NCBI GenBank assembly: GCA_039105265.1
Contig: JAPFFF010000009.1
Location: 62,001 to 126,000, forward strand
Reading direction: 5' to 3'
DNA length: 64,000 bases
Origin: Tritrichomonas musculus
Taxonomy: Eukaryota; Parabasalia; Tritrichomonadida; Tritrichomonadidae
Of this stretch, positions 1-10,272 are shown piece after piece. Each line of letters opens with the position of its first letter. Position 1 is the stretch's first letter. The position numbers were made by a program, and so were the translations under genes. The notes under the pieces were generated by a model, which did not search any database, was not told the DNA's origin, and saw nothing but the letters and a program-made list of their open reading frames with translations.

Positions 1-3000
1 TCAATGAAATTAACGAGAAAATTTGAATGGGAAAAACGTATAAAAATTATTTTTGCATTTTTCTTCAAATAAAAAATAGTAAGATATGATTTTTATTATT
101 TTAATTAAATAAGTATTTAATAAAGATAATAATATATAAAAATGGTGTAAAAATAAATAGTGAAAAACTGCAATATTTTTAATATTATACTATTGTAAAA
201 GTATTTGAGTTTTCTAACCTAGCCCAAATTTATGTCGGTAACGAGTACTTTAAAATATCTGAAATTAATTTTTGGATGCTTCTTCATCATATAATAATAA
301 GAAATATTTAGAGATACATTGAAATTTTCGAGTTAAATTCAGCATAATAAGCAAAGGTTATTGATCCTCAATTAAATAATTAATGTTAAATCTTACAATA
401 TTGAACTAAATTTAAAATGTAGTAATAATAATCTTAATTTTTAGGGAAATTTGAAAGCTATTGAAGATTTTTTCACGGCACAAGTTAGTCACTATTGAAT
501 GTACTTTTCATTAAGGCAATAATTAGATTTTGGAATTTTGGCGCAATTTGTGTAATGAAAAATTGAAGTGAGAATTCATAAAGACCATCATAAAAACATT
601 TTTTATTCATCCAATAAAAATTTACTTGTAAAATGAAATCGTTTTTAACCTAAACAAAAAGCGAAAATAAGTATTTAGAATATTCATATTAAAATTTCTG
701 TAATGTAGCAAAAATAGGTTTTAAAAAAGCACTATCGGGCTCAAAATTAATTTTTATGTAAAAATAAATAAATTAAAGAGCTTGTATTAAGTAAAAAAAG
801 TCAAGTTATTCCAAAAAATTAAAACGTTTGAGAGTTTGAGCTTTTATCGAATACACATCAATAGATATACCAATTATTATAGCATAATTTTGTATAAAGA
901 GTTTAATTTTGGGTTTTGTTGAAAAAAAATTTTGAACATAAATGAGTTGAATTTGGAGTTGAATTGTCAAGAGCGCATGTCAAATATATAGTTTGATTGA
1001 TTAAAATCGTTGTTTTAATTGCTCCATCATCATAAATTACGAGAAGTTGCTTTTTTCCTTTTAAATAATGAAAAATGTGCCGTTAAAGTGGTGATATGAT
1101 CAATTGAAATATTCTAGTATTCCAAACTTTTTCAAAAAGGTTAACAAATTAAATGTTAACCAAGTTTTTACAAAAATCTTTCTTAATAAAATAAAAGAAA
1201 AAAATGTTAACTAAAAAATCTAAAAATATTTTGAATATTTTACAAAATATCAATTCTAAGGTTAACCTGTGTATTTTTAGTTTTTCAAAAATTACAGATA
1301 TCTCTCTAAATGAAAAAAAATGTAAAAAGTATTGTTAATATTCATGTTTAACTAATTAGTATAATTGATGTTTAACGATTATTATTCATTTTTCCTCATT
1401 GATACAGGTGTAACAAATGCTTTTTGAAAAAAAAAAATGAAAGATTTGCATTTTTCTTGGAATGATATGAATGCTTCATTTAGTTACTACATTTTATACT
1501 TAGACATTAGTGTATATATTTTATCTAAATAAATTAAATTTATCAATATTCTTGTTTTGCACGCTTATATAGACTTTTACTTAATGCATTAAATTAACAG
1601 TCAATTTAGATTAATTTCATATAATAATATGCAAATATATATATTGAAATTAGTATAGATATATATTATAATAATCTCTTTAAATACTCTATATTTGAAC
1701 AGATACATATATTTTTATGTGACAATTAAATTCAATGCACAAAAAAAGAGATTTTGTGAATGAATAGAAATGTATTGAAAATTTCAGATAAAATACTTCT
1801 ATTCAATTTTTTATTTCAATGTATAATTTCAATATAATATTGAAAAATATTGAGAGATATAATTTTTATAATTCATCGTATTTTTAATTGTTCTATTATT
1901 TTGGAACAAATTTTAGATTTTTTAAATAAAAGCAAAAATATTTTAATTTATATTTGATATATCATTTAATATAATAAATAAATGATTTAATTTTATTTGT
2001 CAATCAAAATAAAAATAAATTACAGTAAAGGACATTTTATTTCATATTTATCTTTTTAAAAAATCATTATAATCTGTTAAATATGCAAAATAATAAATAT
2101 AATATTAAATATAAAAATATTTTTAATGAATATCGATTTCAAATTTCAGATATATATAATAAAAACCCTTAAACACTGATAAGGAATCATAACTGATTGA
2201 TAGTTGAATATTGACTGAAAGTAGCATGGTTGTTTAAATTGGAATGATATACCATTTTTGGAATTATTATTTTTTTATAATACTTTCGTAATTTAAGTTA
2301 TTGAAATAAATATTTCCTTTACTATTCTATAAATATAGTGTTTTCTATTAAAATATTTAACATTATTAGATTAAACATCAATAGTATAATCTTTACAATT
2401 AATCATTAAGTATTGAAAATATTTTATTTTTATAGAAATATTTAAATGTATGGTATTATTTCCTTGTTAAATTTCAAAAACACGATTATTCATGAATATA
2501 TTTATATTTTTTTACTCAGAAAAAATTGAGAAAATCTTATTAAATAATTTTTAAAGCAAATATTCACAAAAAATTCAATTAATAATTAAGGAAATAAGAA
2601 TATGTTTATATATGCAAAAAAATAATTTTTTTTGATTTGATCATATTATATACATATATATATACTATAGAATATATATTTACAATATTTTAAAAAACTA
2701 TTTTTTTTTGTTTTTTTTTTGAAGTTGCCATACACATATTTTAACCATTTTTGGCATTAAGAAGTTTTTTATTCAAATATTTTCAATTAAAACAATTGAA
2801 TTTTTTTGTGAAAAAATATTGAATTTCATTCAAAAATATTAAAATATAAATATATTATTATTTAAAGAATATTTTAGAAATATTATCTTATTTATATGTA
2901 GATAAAAAATCATTTATTAAATATTGTTTACATAATTTATGTAAGTAAATCCAGTGCTTTAAAAAAAGCGGTATTCTACACCCTTAAAAATTGAGATTCA

Positions 3001-3163
3001 ATTGAATCATTTTTGAAATATTTTAAATAAAAGAATACTTTTTTCGTAATACATATCAAATAAAATATCAATACAAATGCTTTTTTAAAAATAGTATTTT
3101 CATTAAAAATCAATATTTAAAAATTAACAGCATATCGATAGAGGAAAAAAAAAAAAAAAAAAA
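1..3163. other. A+T-rich gene-free stretch
   Basis: No open reading frame of useful length, no recognisable RNA gene and no clear repeat family is visible. The stretch is A+T-rich with many poly-A/poly-T runs, including T-rich tracts near 2701-2720. It ends in a poly-A run (about 3144-3165) directly against the target duplication of the hAT-type element. A short phrase near 2978-2990 (TACACCCTTAAA) resembles one end of the TA-flanked MITE at 52100-52466, but no partner end was found. Confidence 0.6.
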
Positions 3164-3171
3164 AATTAGAG

Positions 3172-3360
3172 CAGGTATGCGATTCGGGAACGGGAAGGGA
3201 TAAATTCCCGAAAAAAAATCGGGATCGGGAAGTTTCCCGATCCCGATTTTCCCGGGATTTCCCGGTATTAAACGTAAATTTTTCCCGAATATTCCCTTCC
3301 CGATCTTCCCGAAGTATTCAATTTCGGGAAAATCCTTTGGGAATTCCCGGAACTAAGTTC
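3172..3360. repeat. Left subterminal CGGGAA/TTCCCG array of the hAT-type element
   Basis: About 190 bases inside the left end carry many copies of CGGGAA and its reverse TTCCCG in both orientations, a G+C-rich island in A+T-rich DNA. hAT transposases are known to bind clustered subterminal hexamers, so this is the probable transposase-binding zone. The same motif recurs inside the right end at 7635-7805. Confidence 0.75.
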
Positions 3361-5329
3361 GAAAAATATGAGGCCTTTTTTTTTAAAAAAAAAAAAAAAA
3401 ATAATATATAAATAAAATATGATAAAATATTAATAGATAAATGAAATGAACACCAAAATGAGCAAGTTTCATACTTTAAAGTATTTTTTACGTTTAATGT
3501 AAATGTCTTTTCTCATAAAAAATAGGTGGGCCACTTTTTTTTTTGACTTTAAAAAAGTTCTTTTTTTCTTCGAATTTTAAGAATTATTCAGCAATTTCAT
3601 AATATATATTTATATAACACATATATGATAGGATGCAGTTGTTAAATAAAGTTTTGAACTAATATTCATCAACTTTTTTTTTAATACATGATATGCAATA
3701 TCACAAGTTCAAATGAATTAAAATACATATTTCTATTATTTTATGATATTATCTATGTCATACATCAAAAATGACCTGGAAACAATATAAAATAATTAAT
3801 AGATTTCTCTAAAAAGTTAAAATAAAAGGTATTTTTAATTTTCAGAAGTATATAAAAAAATTGAATGTTTTCTTTTTTGATATTTAGTTTCTTCATCGCC
3901 CAGGCTTTTTATTGATATAGTTAGTTATAACATAACTTCAAAGATAAAGGTTAGTTGGGAAAACATATTCAAAAAGTTGAATTAGTTAACGGAATGATTC
4001 AATTTTGGAGCCACTTGGTAAGAAATTATAAACGGTCAAACAATAAATTTGGTATAAATAAAGGTAAATTAAAATTAGATATATGTCCTAGAATATTGGA
4101 CCTTTGTTAAAAAATCATAAAAAATTAAAATCAGCTTTTTTTTATTCAATTTTCTCTCAATTTATAAAAATAGCTTTCAAATATTTTTTATATTTTTTCC
4201 CTTATTGAAATTTTGAGATTATTAGAAAAAGCAATATCTTAATTTGAAATTAAATTAATCTATATTAATATTATAATTTCATAATAGAATTATATATTAA
4301 AATATATATAAATGAGATATTTCATTTTAAATTTAAAAAGCAAAGATAATCAAAATTAAAATTATTTTATATTTATTTGAATTTTTAAAATTTCAAAAAA
4401 AACTAAGTTTTAATAAAAATTATAAATATAGCAATTTAAATAGAAATAAACATAATATATTTTTATTTTAATATTATAAACATGAATATAATAGTAAATA
4501 ATATTTTAAAATATTTATAATAAATCATATACTAATAAATTTTCAAAATCATTATAATCGAATAATTGATTATTTCTAACTTTTTCAAAACGATTTTTAT
4601 AGCATGCTTCAATTGTTATATTCAAAATTTTATGTATAGAAAAAATCATTTATTTCTTTTTATATTTTGTCTTTGATTATAATCAACAAGATATAACTTT
4701 AAACAAAATTAAATTAAACAATTAATTTAAAATTAAAATAGATATTTTTATTCTTAATAAATGAAATTTTCTTATATAAATTGAATGATCTTTTTAAATT
4801 CTTTTAATTTTGAGAAAATTATTTCAAATATTTTTGAAAGATTTTATCTTTACTATTTGAATAGTTTACAAAAAAAATATGAAAATTTAAATTATTCATA
4901 AAAAATTTATCTTTAATATTTATGAACTATAATTAATATTTTATTTTATTATTATATGTACAGCTAATTTTTATCGTAATGGAACTAAATTTACTACAAT
5001 AAGGAAAAAATAGAAAAAAATATAACCATTTTTTGTAAAATACGTAAATAATTGAAAAAATATTGTAACACAATTTTTGAATAGTAAATATTTATTTCAA
5101 ATAAATAAATAAATAAAATGATTTTAATATAAAAAACTGAGATATAACAATATTTTAAAAACATTGAAATTGAAAGGTAAAATATTTAGCCATTACAATA
5201 AGCTTATTGTATTAAAATTTGATTATTTATTTGGCAGCTTAAGGCTAAAATAATCTGCCTTATAATAGGTCAATATAAACGGTTATGTAAAATTAAAAAA
5301 AAAAATCGAATAAGTATTCAATTTTAATT

Positions 5330-5470
5330 GACCATGGGGAAGGCCAAAAAAAGCGGTATACGAAAAAATCGACGGTTTTTCGTATAAGAAACCGTTTTTA
5401 TTCACCATATTGAAGGCCAAAAAAAAAGCGGTATACGAAAAAATTGAAAGGTTTTCGTATAAAAATTCAT
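5330..5470. repeat. 73-bp direct duplication with hairpins inside the hAT-type element
   Basis: The phrase AGGCC, an A-run, then AGCGGTATACGAAAAA starts at 5341 and again at 5414. Each copy continues into a hairpin in which TATACGAAAAA is mirrored by a TTTTCGTATA arm. The short open frames across it come from the repeat and are not a gene. Confidence 0.7.
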
Positions 5471-6349
5471 TCAATTTTGAGCTTTTTTGAGATTTTTTTA
5501 ATCGTTAGACGATAATATTTAACTGAAATTTTAATGATCGTGATTTATATATTTTTCAATTATTTATGATCGAAAAAAATATTTTCTAAACGTTAAAATT
5601 TCATTAAAAAAGTTACTTTTAAACGATTAAAAAATTATTAAAAAATTAGAAAAAAACTATGTTTTTTAAAAGTATTTTTCATTTTCCACGATAAGACAAA
5701 CTATAATTGAGAGGTCTGTTTCGTTTAAATTTATGCTGTAATTATATGTAATCTATCTAATGGTGCAAAAGTTATAAAAATTCATTGGTGGCCCACCTAT
5801 CATAAAAATCGCAAAATAGGAGACCGTTTATTTATAAATAGCCATAAAATAAACAAAGGAGGTTAACCAAGAAATCGAAAAGCGCCTTTTCCTTACCGTA
5901 TAAGCAAACACAAGCATCATAAAAGGACATATTTGCTATAAATAGCAACAATAAGACTAGATTGATATAATGATGAAATTTTTTCATCTGCAATCCCTAA
6001 ATAGCCACAAATATCTGTTTAAAATCATAATTATACGTCGTTTACATGCGAATTCTTCGAAAATATGTGAAAAAATTACCAAAATAATCCTTATCCTATT
6101 ACAATTTTACCATCATTTTTACTATTTGTATATAATAAACCATTTAAATCTTTTTAATTTTATGTTTTTATACATTTTTGTTATTTTTAACTTGCTTTTT
6201 ATAAAAAAAATTGGTTCTGTTTACATTTAATCTTGCATATAGAGAAATCGATATAAGATGTGTTAAATAAAATATTTAATGCCTAATAATAAAAGACTTT
6301 TTTTTTTAGAAAACAACAAAATTTTGAAAGAAATTATATAGACTTGTTA

Positions 6350-6900
6350 AAGTCCATGGACCTGTGGACTTACAAAATTCATTCAAATTTTTTTAGCATT
6401 TTTTATTTATTCACAAAATAAAAATTATTTATAATTTCTCTGAAATAATTTGGTCCATCTGCCAGGACTAATAAAATTCTTTCAATTATTTTAGCATTTT
6501 TATATTTTTTCACAAAATAAAAATTATTTATAATTTCTCTGAAATACACAGGTCCATCTGCCAGGACTAATAAAATTCTTTCAATTATTTTAGCATTTTT
6601 TTTTATTCACAAAATAAATGATCGAATTATTATTTCTCAGAAATAATCTGGTCCATCTGCCAGGACTTCCAAAATTCTTTCAATTTTTTTAGCATTTTTT
6701 TTTATTCACAAAATTTAAAATGTTTAAAAATTTCTCTGAAATACACTGGTCCATCTGCCAGGACTAATAAAATTCTTTCAATTATTTTAGCATTTTTTAT
6801 TTTTTCACAAAATAAAAGAATTATAAAATTTCTTTGAAATACACTGGTCCATCTGCCAGGATTTCCAAAATTCTTTCAATTGTTTATGACATTTTTTTTC
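6350..6900. repeat. About 98-bp tandem repeats inside the nested hAT-type element
   Basis: The phrase GGTCCATCTGCCAGGA recurs near 6451, 6551, 6650, 6748 and 6845, giving a period of about 97-100 bp. Each unit continues with CAAAATTC/TAAAATTC, a T-rich tract, TTCACAAAATAAA and TTTCTCTGAAAT. The first, shorter copy begins just inside the left end with a related GTCCATGGACC phrase. The repeats fill most of the left half of the element. Confidence 0.85.
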
Positions 6901-7118
6901 ATGATTAAACTAAGTTTTTTAATTATTACCTTATTCACAAAAAAATTGAGAGTTTTTAATTCAAATTTTCTATGAGTCTTCAGAAAGTAGGACGATAAGT
7001 AGGGACAAATTATTTTTTTTAAAATACCATATCTTTCAATTTTGAGAAGATGAAAATAAAAAAAAAGAATATAAAAAAGTTTTTTATTCAGGAAAAATAC
7101 CTTTTAAATAGCTTTGGG

Positions 7119-7198
7119 AGCCTTCGAGGGCTAAGCCCAATTGGTTAAGGTAATAGCGGGAGCTTCGACCTGAAATGAATGAAGGTATTCATGCCTTA
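7119..7198 (+). other. tRNA-like / SINE-like internal-promoter fragment
   Basis: TAAGCCCAATTGGTTAAGG (7132-7150) closely resembles a tRNA D-arm and pol III A box. AGCTTCGACCTG (7161-7172) resembles a decayed B box. The spacing between the boxes is shorter than in a tRNA and no acceptor stem can be paired, so this is not a working tRNA gene. It may be the head of a SINE captured in the hAT-type element, or a chance match. Confidence 0.3.
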
Positions 7199-7634
7199 AT
7201 AACTTAAAAAAAAATATTTAGCTTTATTCAAATTTGAGAGGACGATAAGAAGGGACAAATTAAAAAACTTAGTTTAAAAACATTCAAATATAATTTACTC
7301 ATATTAGTTACTACTTTTCTATTTAAATAAACAAAAAAAATTAAATAAACAAATAAACTATAAAATATATGCATAAAATGAGTTCTTTTATGAGATATAA
7401 AATAAAAATAAATTGACAAGGTTTGTTAGGTCCACGCCAAGTCCCGAGTCCACAAAAAGTCCATGAAAAGTGCATTTGTCCCGGACTTTTAACAAGTCTA
7501 AAATTATATAATTATATATCTTTTTATTTGAAAAATGAAAAAGAGTTTTTAATACTGTTTCATTCTTTCTAACAATGAAAAAAGAACAAAAGTAAAATAA
7601 AATTTAGAATTGAGATAAAAAAATTTTATTTCTG

Positions 7635-7805
7635 TTTCGGGAAAAATCGGGAAAAAAAAACGAAAAACTCCCGAAAGGTAGAAATGTCATATAAAAAAAA
7701 AAATTTCGGGAAACGTTTTTTTCCCGAAAAAAATTTCGGGAAAAGAATCGGGAAGAGACCGTTTATTATCCCGGGTATTCCCGGGATTCCCGAATCGCAT
7801 CCCTG
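7635..7805. repeat. Right subterminal CGGGAA/TTCCCG array of the hAT-type element
   Basis: Mirror of the left array: repeated CGGGAA and TTCCCG words in both orientations run up to the right terminal inverted repeat. Together with the left end this defines the element as one unit rather than two unrelated repeats. Confidence 0.75.
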
Positions 7806-7806
7806 A

Positions 7807-7850
7807 ATTAGAGTGCTGCGAAATAGCGTTTTGCTTTTCAAAAAAACTAA
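7807..7850. repeat. Outer inverted repeat, left copy
   Basis: The sequence from 7807 (core GTGCTGCGAAATAGCGTTTT) is the inverted partner of 47462-47501, with only a few differences over about 40 bp. The 3172-7805 hAT-type element interrupts its outer tip. It marks the left edge of a roughly 39.7-kb nested complex. Confidence 0.75.
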
Positions 7851-8022
7851 AGAGAATAAATGTTTCTCAAATTGTAAAATAAATGCTAAAAATTCCGATT
7901 AAATACATGTTTTTTTAAATAAAAAGAATTTTGGAAAAAATATGTTTTAAAAAAATAATTTTATATAATTTGAAAAAAAAAAAAAAATTAAAAAAAAAAA
8001 AAATTTTTTATATAGTCACTGT

Positions 8023-8166
8023 CCTGGGTTTCCCTGTCCAGTGAGGTGGATAGCCAAGTTTGACTTTTTGAGGCATTTCTCGTTATTTCTTATGGACAGC
8101 AGACGGTTTAATAATTCACAAAATATTTGTAAAGTTATGAATTATTTGAGAAAAAATGTCCATTTA
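8023..8166. repeat. Inner inverted repeat, left copy
   Basis: About 143 bp from CCTGGGTTTCCCTGTCCAGT onward is repeated in inverse orientation at 45682-45824, by eye close to nine bases in ten identical. Both copies end in a TGTCCAT-type phrase. The pair lies inside the outer inverted repeats and encloses the USP transposon and the satellite. Confidence 0.78.
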
Positions 8167-8396
8167 ACGGTTTATTTTTATTCTAAAAATGTCCAAAATA
8201 TCCAAAATTGAATGTACTCATTCAATCAAGGCTAGTCTCACAATAAATATAAAGAATTATAATTAAATAATTTTTCATAATAATATATAAAATGTATAAA
8301 TCGCCAAAAAAATTAAAAATTATTTTGTTATTAAGAAAAGTTGAAAAAATCTTTCAATTTACTTGGCTTGACCAATTATATTCAATCTTTATCTTA

Positions 8397-8502
8397 TCTT
8401 AATATAATAAAACAAAACCCCAAAAAAATAAGACCTGAACTTATCCAGCCATCATATTGTTTTAAAATATTTTGGATAATAATTAATTTAAGTATATTAT
8501 TA
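8397..8502 (+). repeat. Duplicated flank, copy A left part
   Basis: TCTTAATATAATAAAACAAA and the following roughly 85 bp are the same as 42619-42723. In this copy the sequence stops at a TA where the USP transposon begins. It resumes on the other side of the transposon at 13820. Confidence 0.9.
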
Positions 8503-8604
8503 CAGGCTGCGCATTTCAAATCGGCCCTTTTACAGTTTCAAATCGGCCCTTTTTTTTCTTGTGAAATATTTCAATTGTTATTTGGTCCTAAAAAGTTAAC
8601 TGAT
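8503..8604. repeat. Left terminal inverted repeat of the USP transposon
   Basis: This end is the inverse of 13719-13819 over its whole length apart from one T-run length difference. It contains the first two of the TTTCAAATCGGCCC motifs and ends at AGTTAACTGAT. Confidence 0.93.
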
Positions 8605-9310
8605 CATCAAAATTAACGGATATACAGTTTCAAATCGGCCCAAATAACGGATATTTCTGTTTCAAATCGGCCCATTTACAGTTTCAAATCGGCCCAAAAA
8701 ACGATAGGAGTAGTTTTTTCGACCAAATAGCGACAGTTATGCACGTTAAAATGATTTTGATTTTTTTTGAATGCTATGCAGTTTCAAATAGGCCCTTTTT
8801 TTTGCCTTTTTCACCTATAACTGCTTTTTTCGCCTATTACAGATATATGTAACAAGAAAAGTAATATCATAAATGATATTTCGTTTTGTATTTTATAAAA
8901 TTATTATCTATATAGTAATATGAGATCGATATTATTTTTTCTTTAATTGATTCCAATTTTCAATAGTTATTATTGTATACTTAAAATATGATGAGACGAT
9001 CAAGCTTTTACCTTTTTAGATTTTATTGACCTTGTTATTTTTAATTCACCTTTTTTGTTAGATTTCCTTGAAATACAAGAAGAGTATATTTAAATATATA
9101 TAATTAATTAAATAATAATTATATATTATTTATGATCTTTTATATAAATAATTTTAAATTCAAGATATTCATTTATTATCTATCATATCACCGATTTTAT
9201 GACACTTAATAAATGTAGTTTCAAATCGGCCCTTTGTGGTTACATTTTTTGGAGATTTCTCAAAATTGCAGTTTCAAATCGGCCCATTTGCACTTTCAAA
9301 TCGGCCCAAA
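8514..9310. promoter_or_regulatory. Left subterminal motif cluster, TTTCAAATCGGCCC x9
   Basis: Nine copies of TTTCAAATCGGCCC, two of them in the terminal repeat, lie near 8514, 8536, 8625, 8660, 8681, 8782 (one base changed), 9215, 9272 and 9295. All are in the same orientation and most are preceded by CAG. Three more lie at 13354-13417 and two inverted ones in the right terminal repeat. Clustered subterminal repeats are typical transposase-binding sites. One caveat is that they could also act on the transposase promoter, since the right cluster sits just upstream of the gene start. Confidence 0.75.
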
Positions 9311-9939
9311 TAACGTATTATTTCAGCACCTTATTTGAGGCTTTAAACTGTATTATCTTCCTTGTTTGAACTTTATATACATCTAAAATGAATTTTCTGA
9401 GAATAAAAGATTAATATGATAAAAAAACTAGTGATTTGTAATGAATGATATTATATCAGATATTTTTATAATTTTTTTGACGATTACCATGGTTAATTAT
9501 ATTAGATTGAGTACTGTATAATTAGTTTTTTGCAGATTTTATTTAAAAACTATTTTACATTTATGTAAATACATATTCTGATAATAAAATGAGTTGATAA
9601 AAAAGTAAAAATAAGCATAATTATAATCTTTACATGTATAATCAGTTAGGCTTAGCTTTTGTTCTTCATAATGTCAAAAAAAGACCAATAAATACAATGA
9701 AAATTGAAATAATTTTCTTGTAAGTATGTTTAGTAAAAAAAATGTAAAAAGATAGATATAAATTGATGAAAAGATATTTATTAATGATGTAGATGATTTT
9801 TCTAATGGACAAATGCATATTATTGGATTAGAATTTTAATTAAAAAATGTCTTTTGGAATGTACTTAAATCTAAGTAAAAGAATGCTGTAATGCAACAAT
9901 AATTCATTATTTGTTAAAATCTAGATGTACCAAAAAAAG

Positions 9940-10085
9940 AAAAAGAAAAAAAAATAATAAAAAGATAGTAAAAAGAAAAAGTAAAAGTAAAAGGAGAAAA
10001 AAAGAAGAAGAAAAAAAAAAAAATAGAAAAAGAAGAAAAAAATAAAAAGAAAAAGAAAAAGAAAAAAATATAAAAGTAAATAAAA
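9940..10085. repeat. A/G-rich low-complexity tract
   Basis: A run of AAAAAGAAAAAG-like sequence lies just downstream of the transposase stop, within the left non-coding part of the element. Short open frames across it are compositional artefacts (long Phe runs) and I do not call them genes. Confidence 0.7.
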
Positions 10086-10272
10086 GAAATGAATAAAATG
10101 TGATTAAATGTATGAGTAGTTAGGGTTTGTATTGTGTTTCTTTGTGATTGCGAAATACAGGAACAGATTTCAGCCTCCTTACACTTGTTTGATGTATTGA
10201 AGCTTCGATGTGATGAGGTACCATCGGAATTCCCATTACACATTCAGCTAGTCGTGCCTTCCATTCGGCATA

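Larger units (their letters stand above)
6339..7500. mobile_element. Nested hAT-type element, TAGACTTGTTA family
   Basis: The ends read TAGACTTGTTAAAGTCC at the left and, on the opposite strand, TAGACTTGTTAAAAGTCC at the right. The flanking 8 bases AAATTATA are duplicated (6331-6338 and 7501-7508), as expected for hAT insertion. The 1162-bp element has no transposase. It lies wholly inside the older 3172-7805 element. The terminal sequence matches, in the form TAGRCTTGTTA, the 456-bp MITE at 42769-43224, so both belong to one terminal-repeat family. The interior is a tandem array at the left and a tRNA-like stretch near 7119. Confidence 0.88.
3172..7805. mobile_element. Non-autonomous hAT-type transposon with 8-bp target duplication
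   Basis: The left end reads CAGGTATGCGATTCGGGAA and the right end, on the opposite strand, reads CAGGGATGCGATTCGGGAA, a 19-bp terminal inverted repeat with one mismatch. The flanks carry the same 8 bases, AATTAGAG (3164-3171 and 7806-7813). An 8-bp duplication and a CAGGG-type end are the hAT superfamily signature. No transposase frame is present, so it would need a helper. The interior is A+T-rich and holds a 73-bp duplicated hairpin sequence and a later hAT-type insertion (6339-7500). Without that insertion it was about 3.46 kb. Its target is the outer tip of the large inverted repeat that starts near 7807, so it arrived after that repeat. Confidence 0.88.

Noticed and set aside
5970-6230. 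86-residue frame inside the hAT-type element
   Set aside because: Ile/Phe/Leu-rich translation of A+T-rich DNA with no motif; no similar frame at the element's other landmarks.
9914-10243. 109-residue Phe-rich frame downstream of the transposase
   Set aside because: Comes from an A/G-rich low-complexity tract on the opposite strand.
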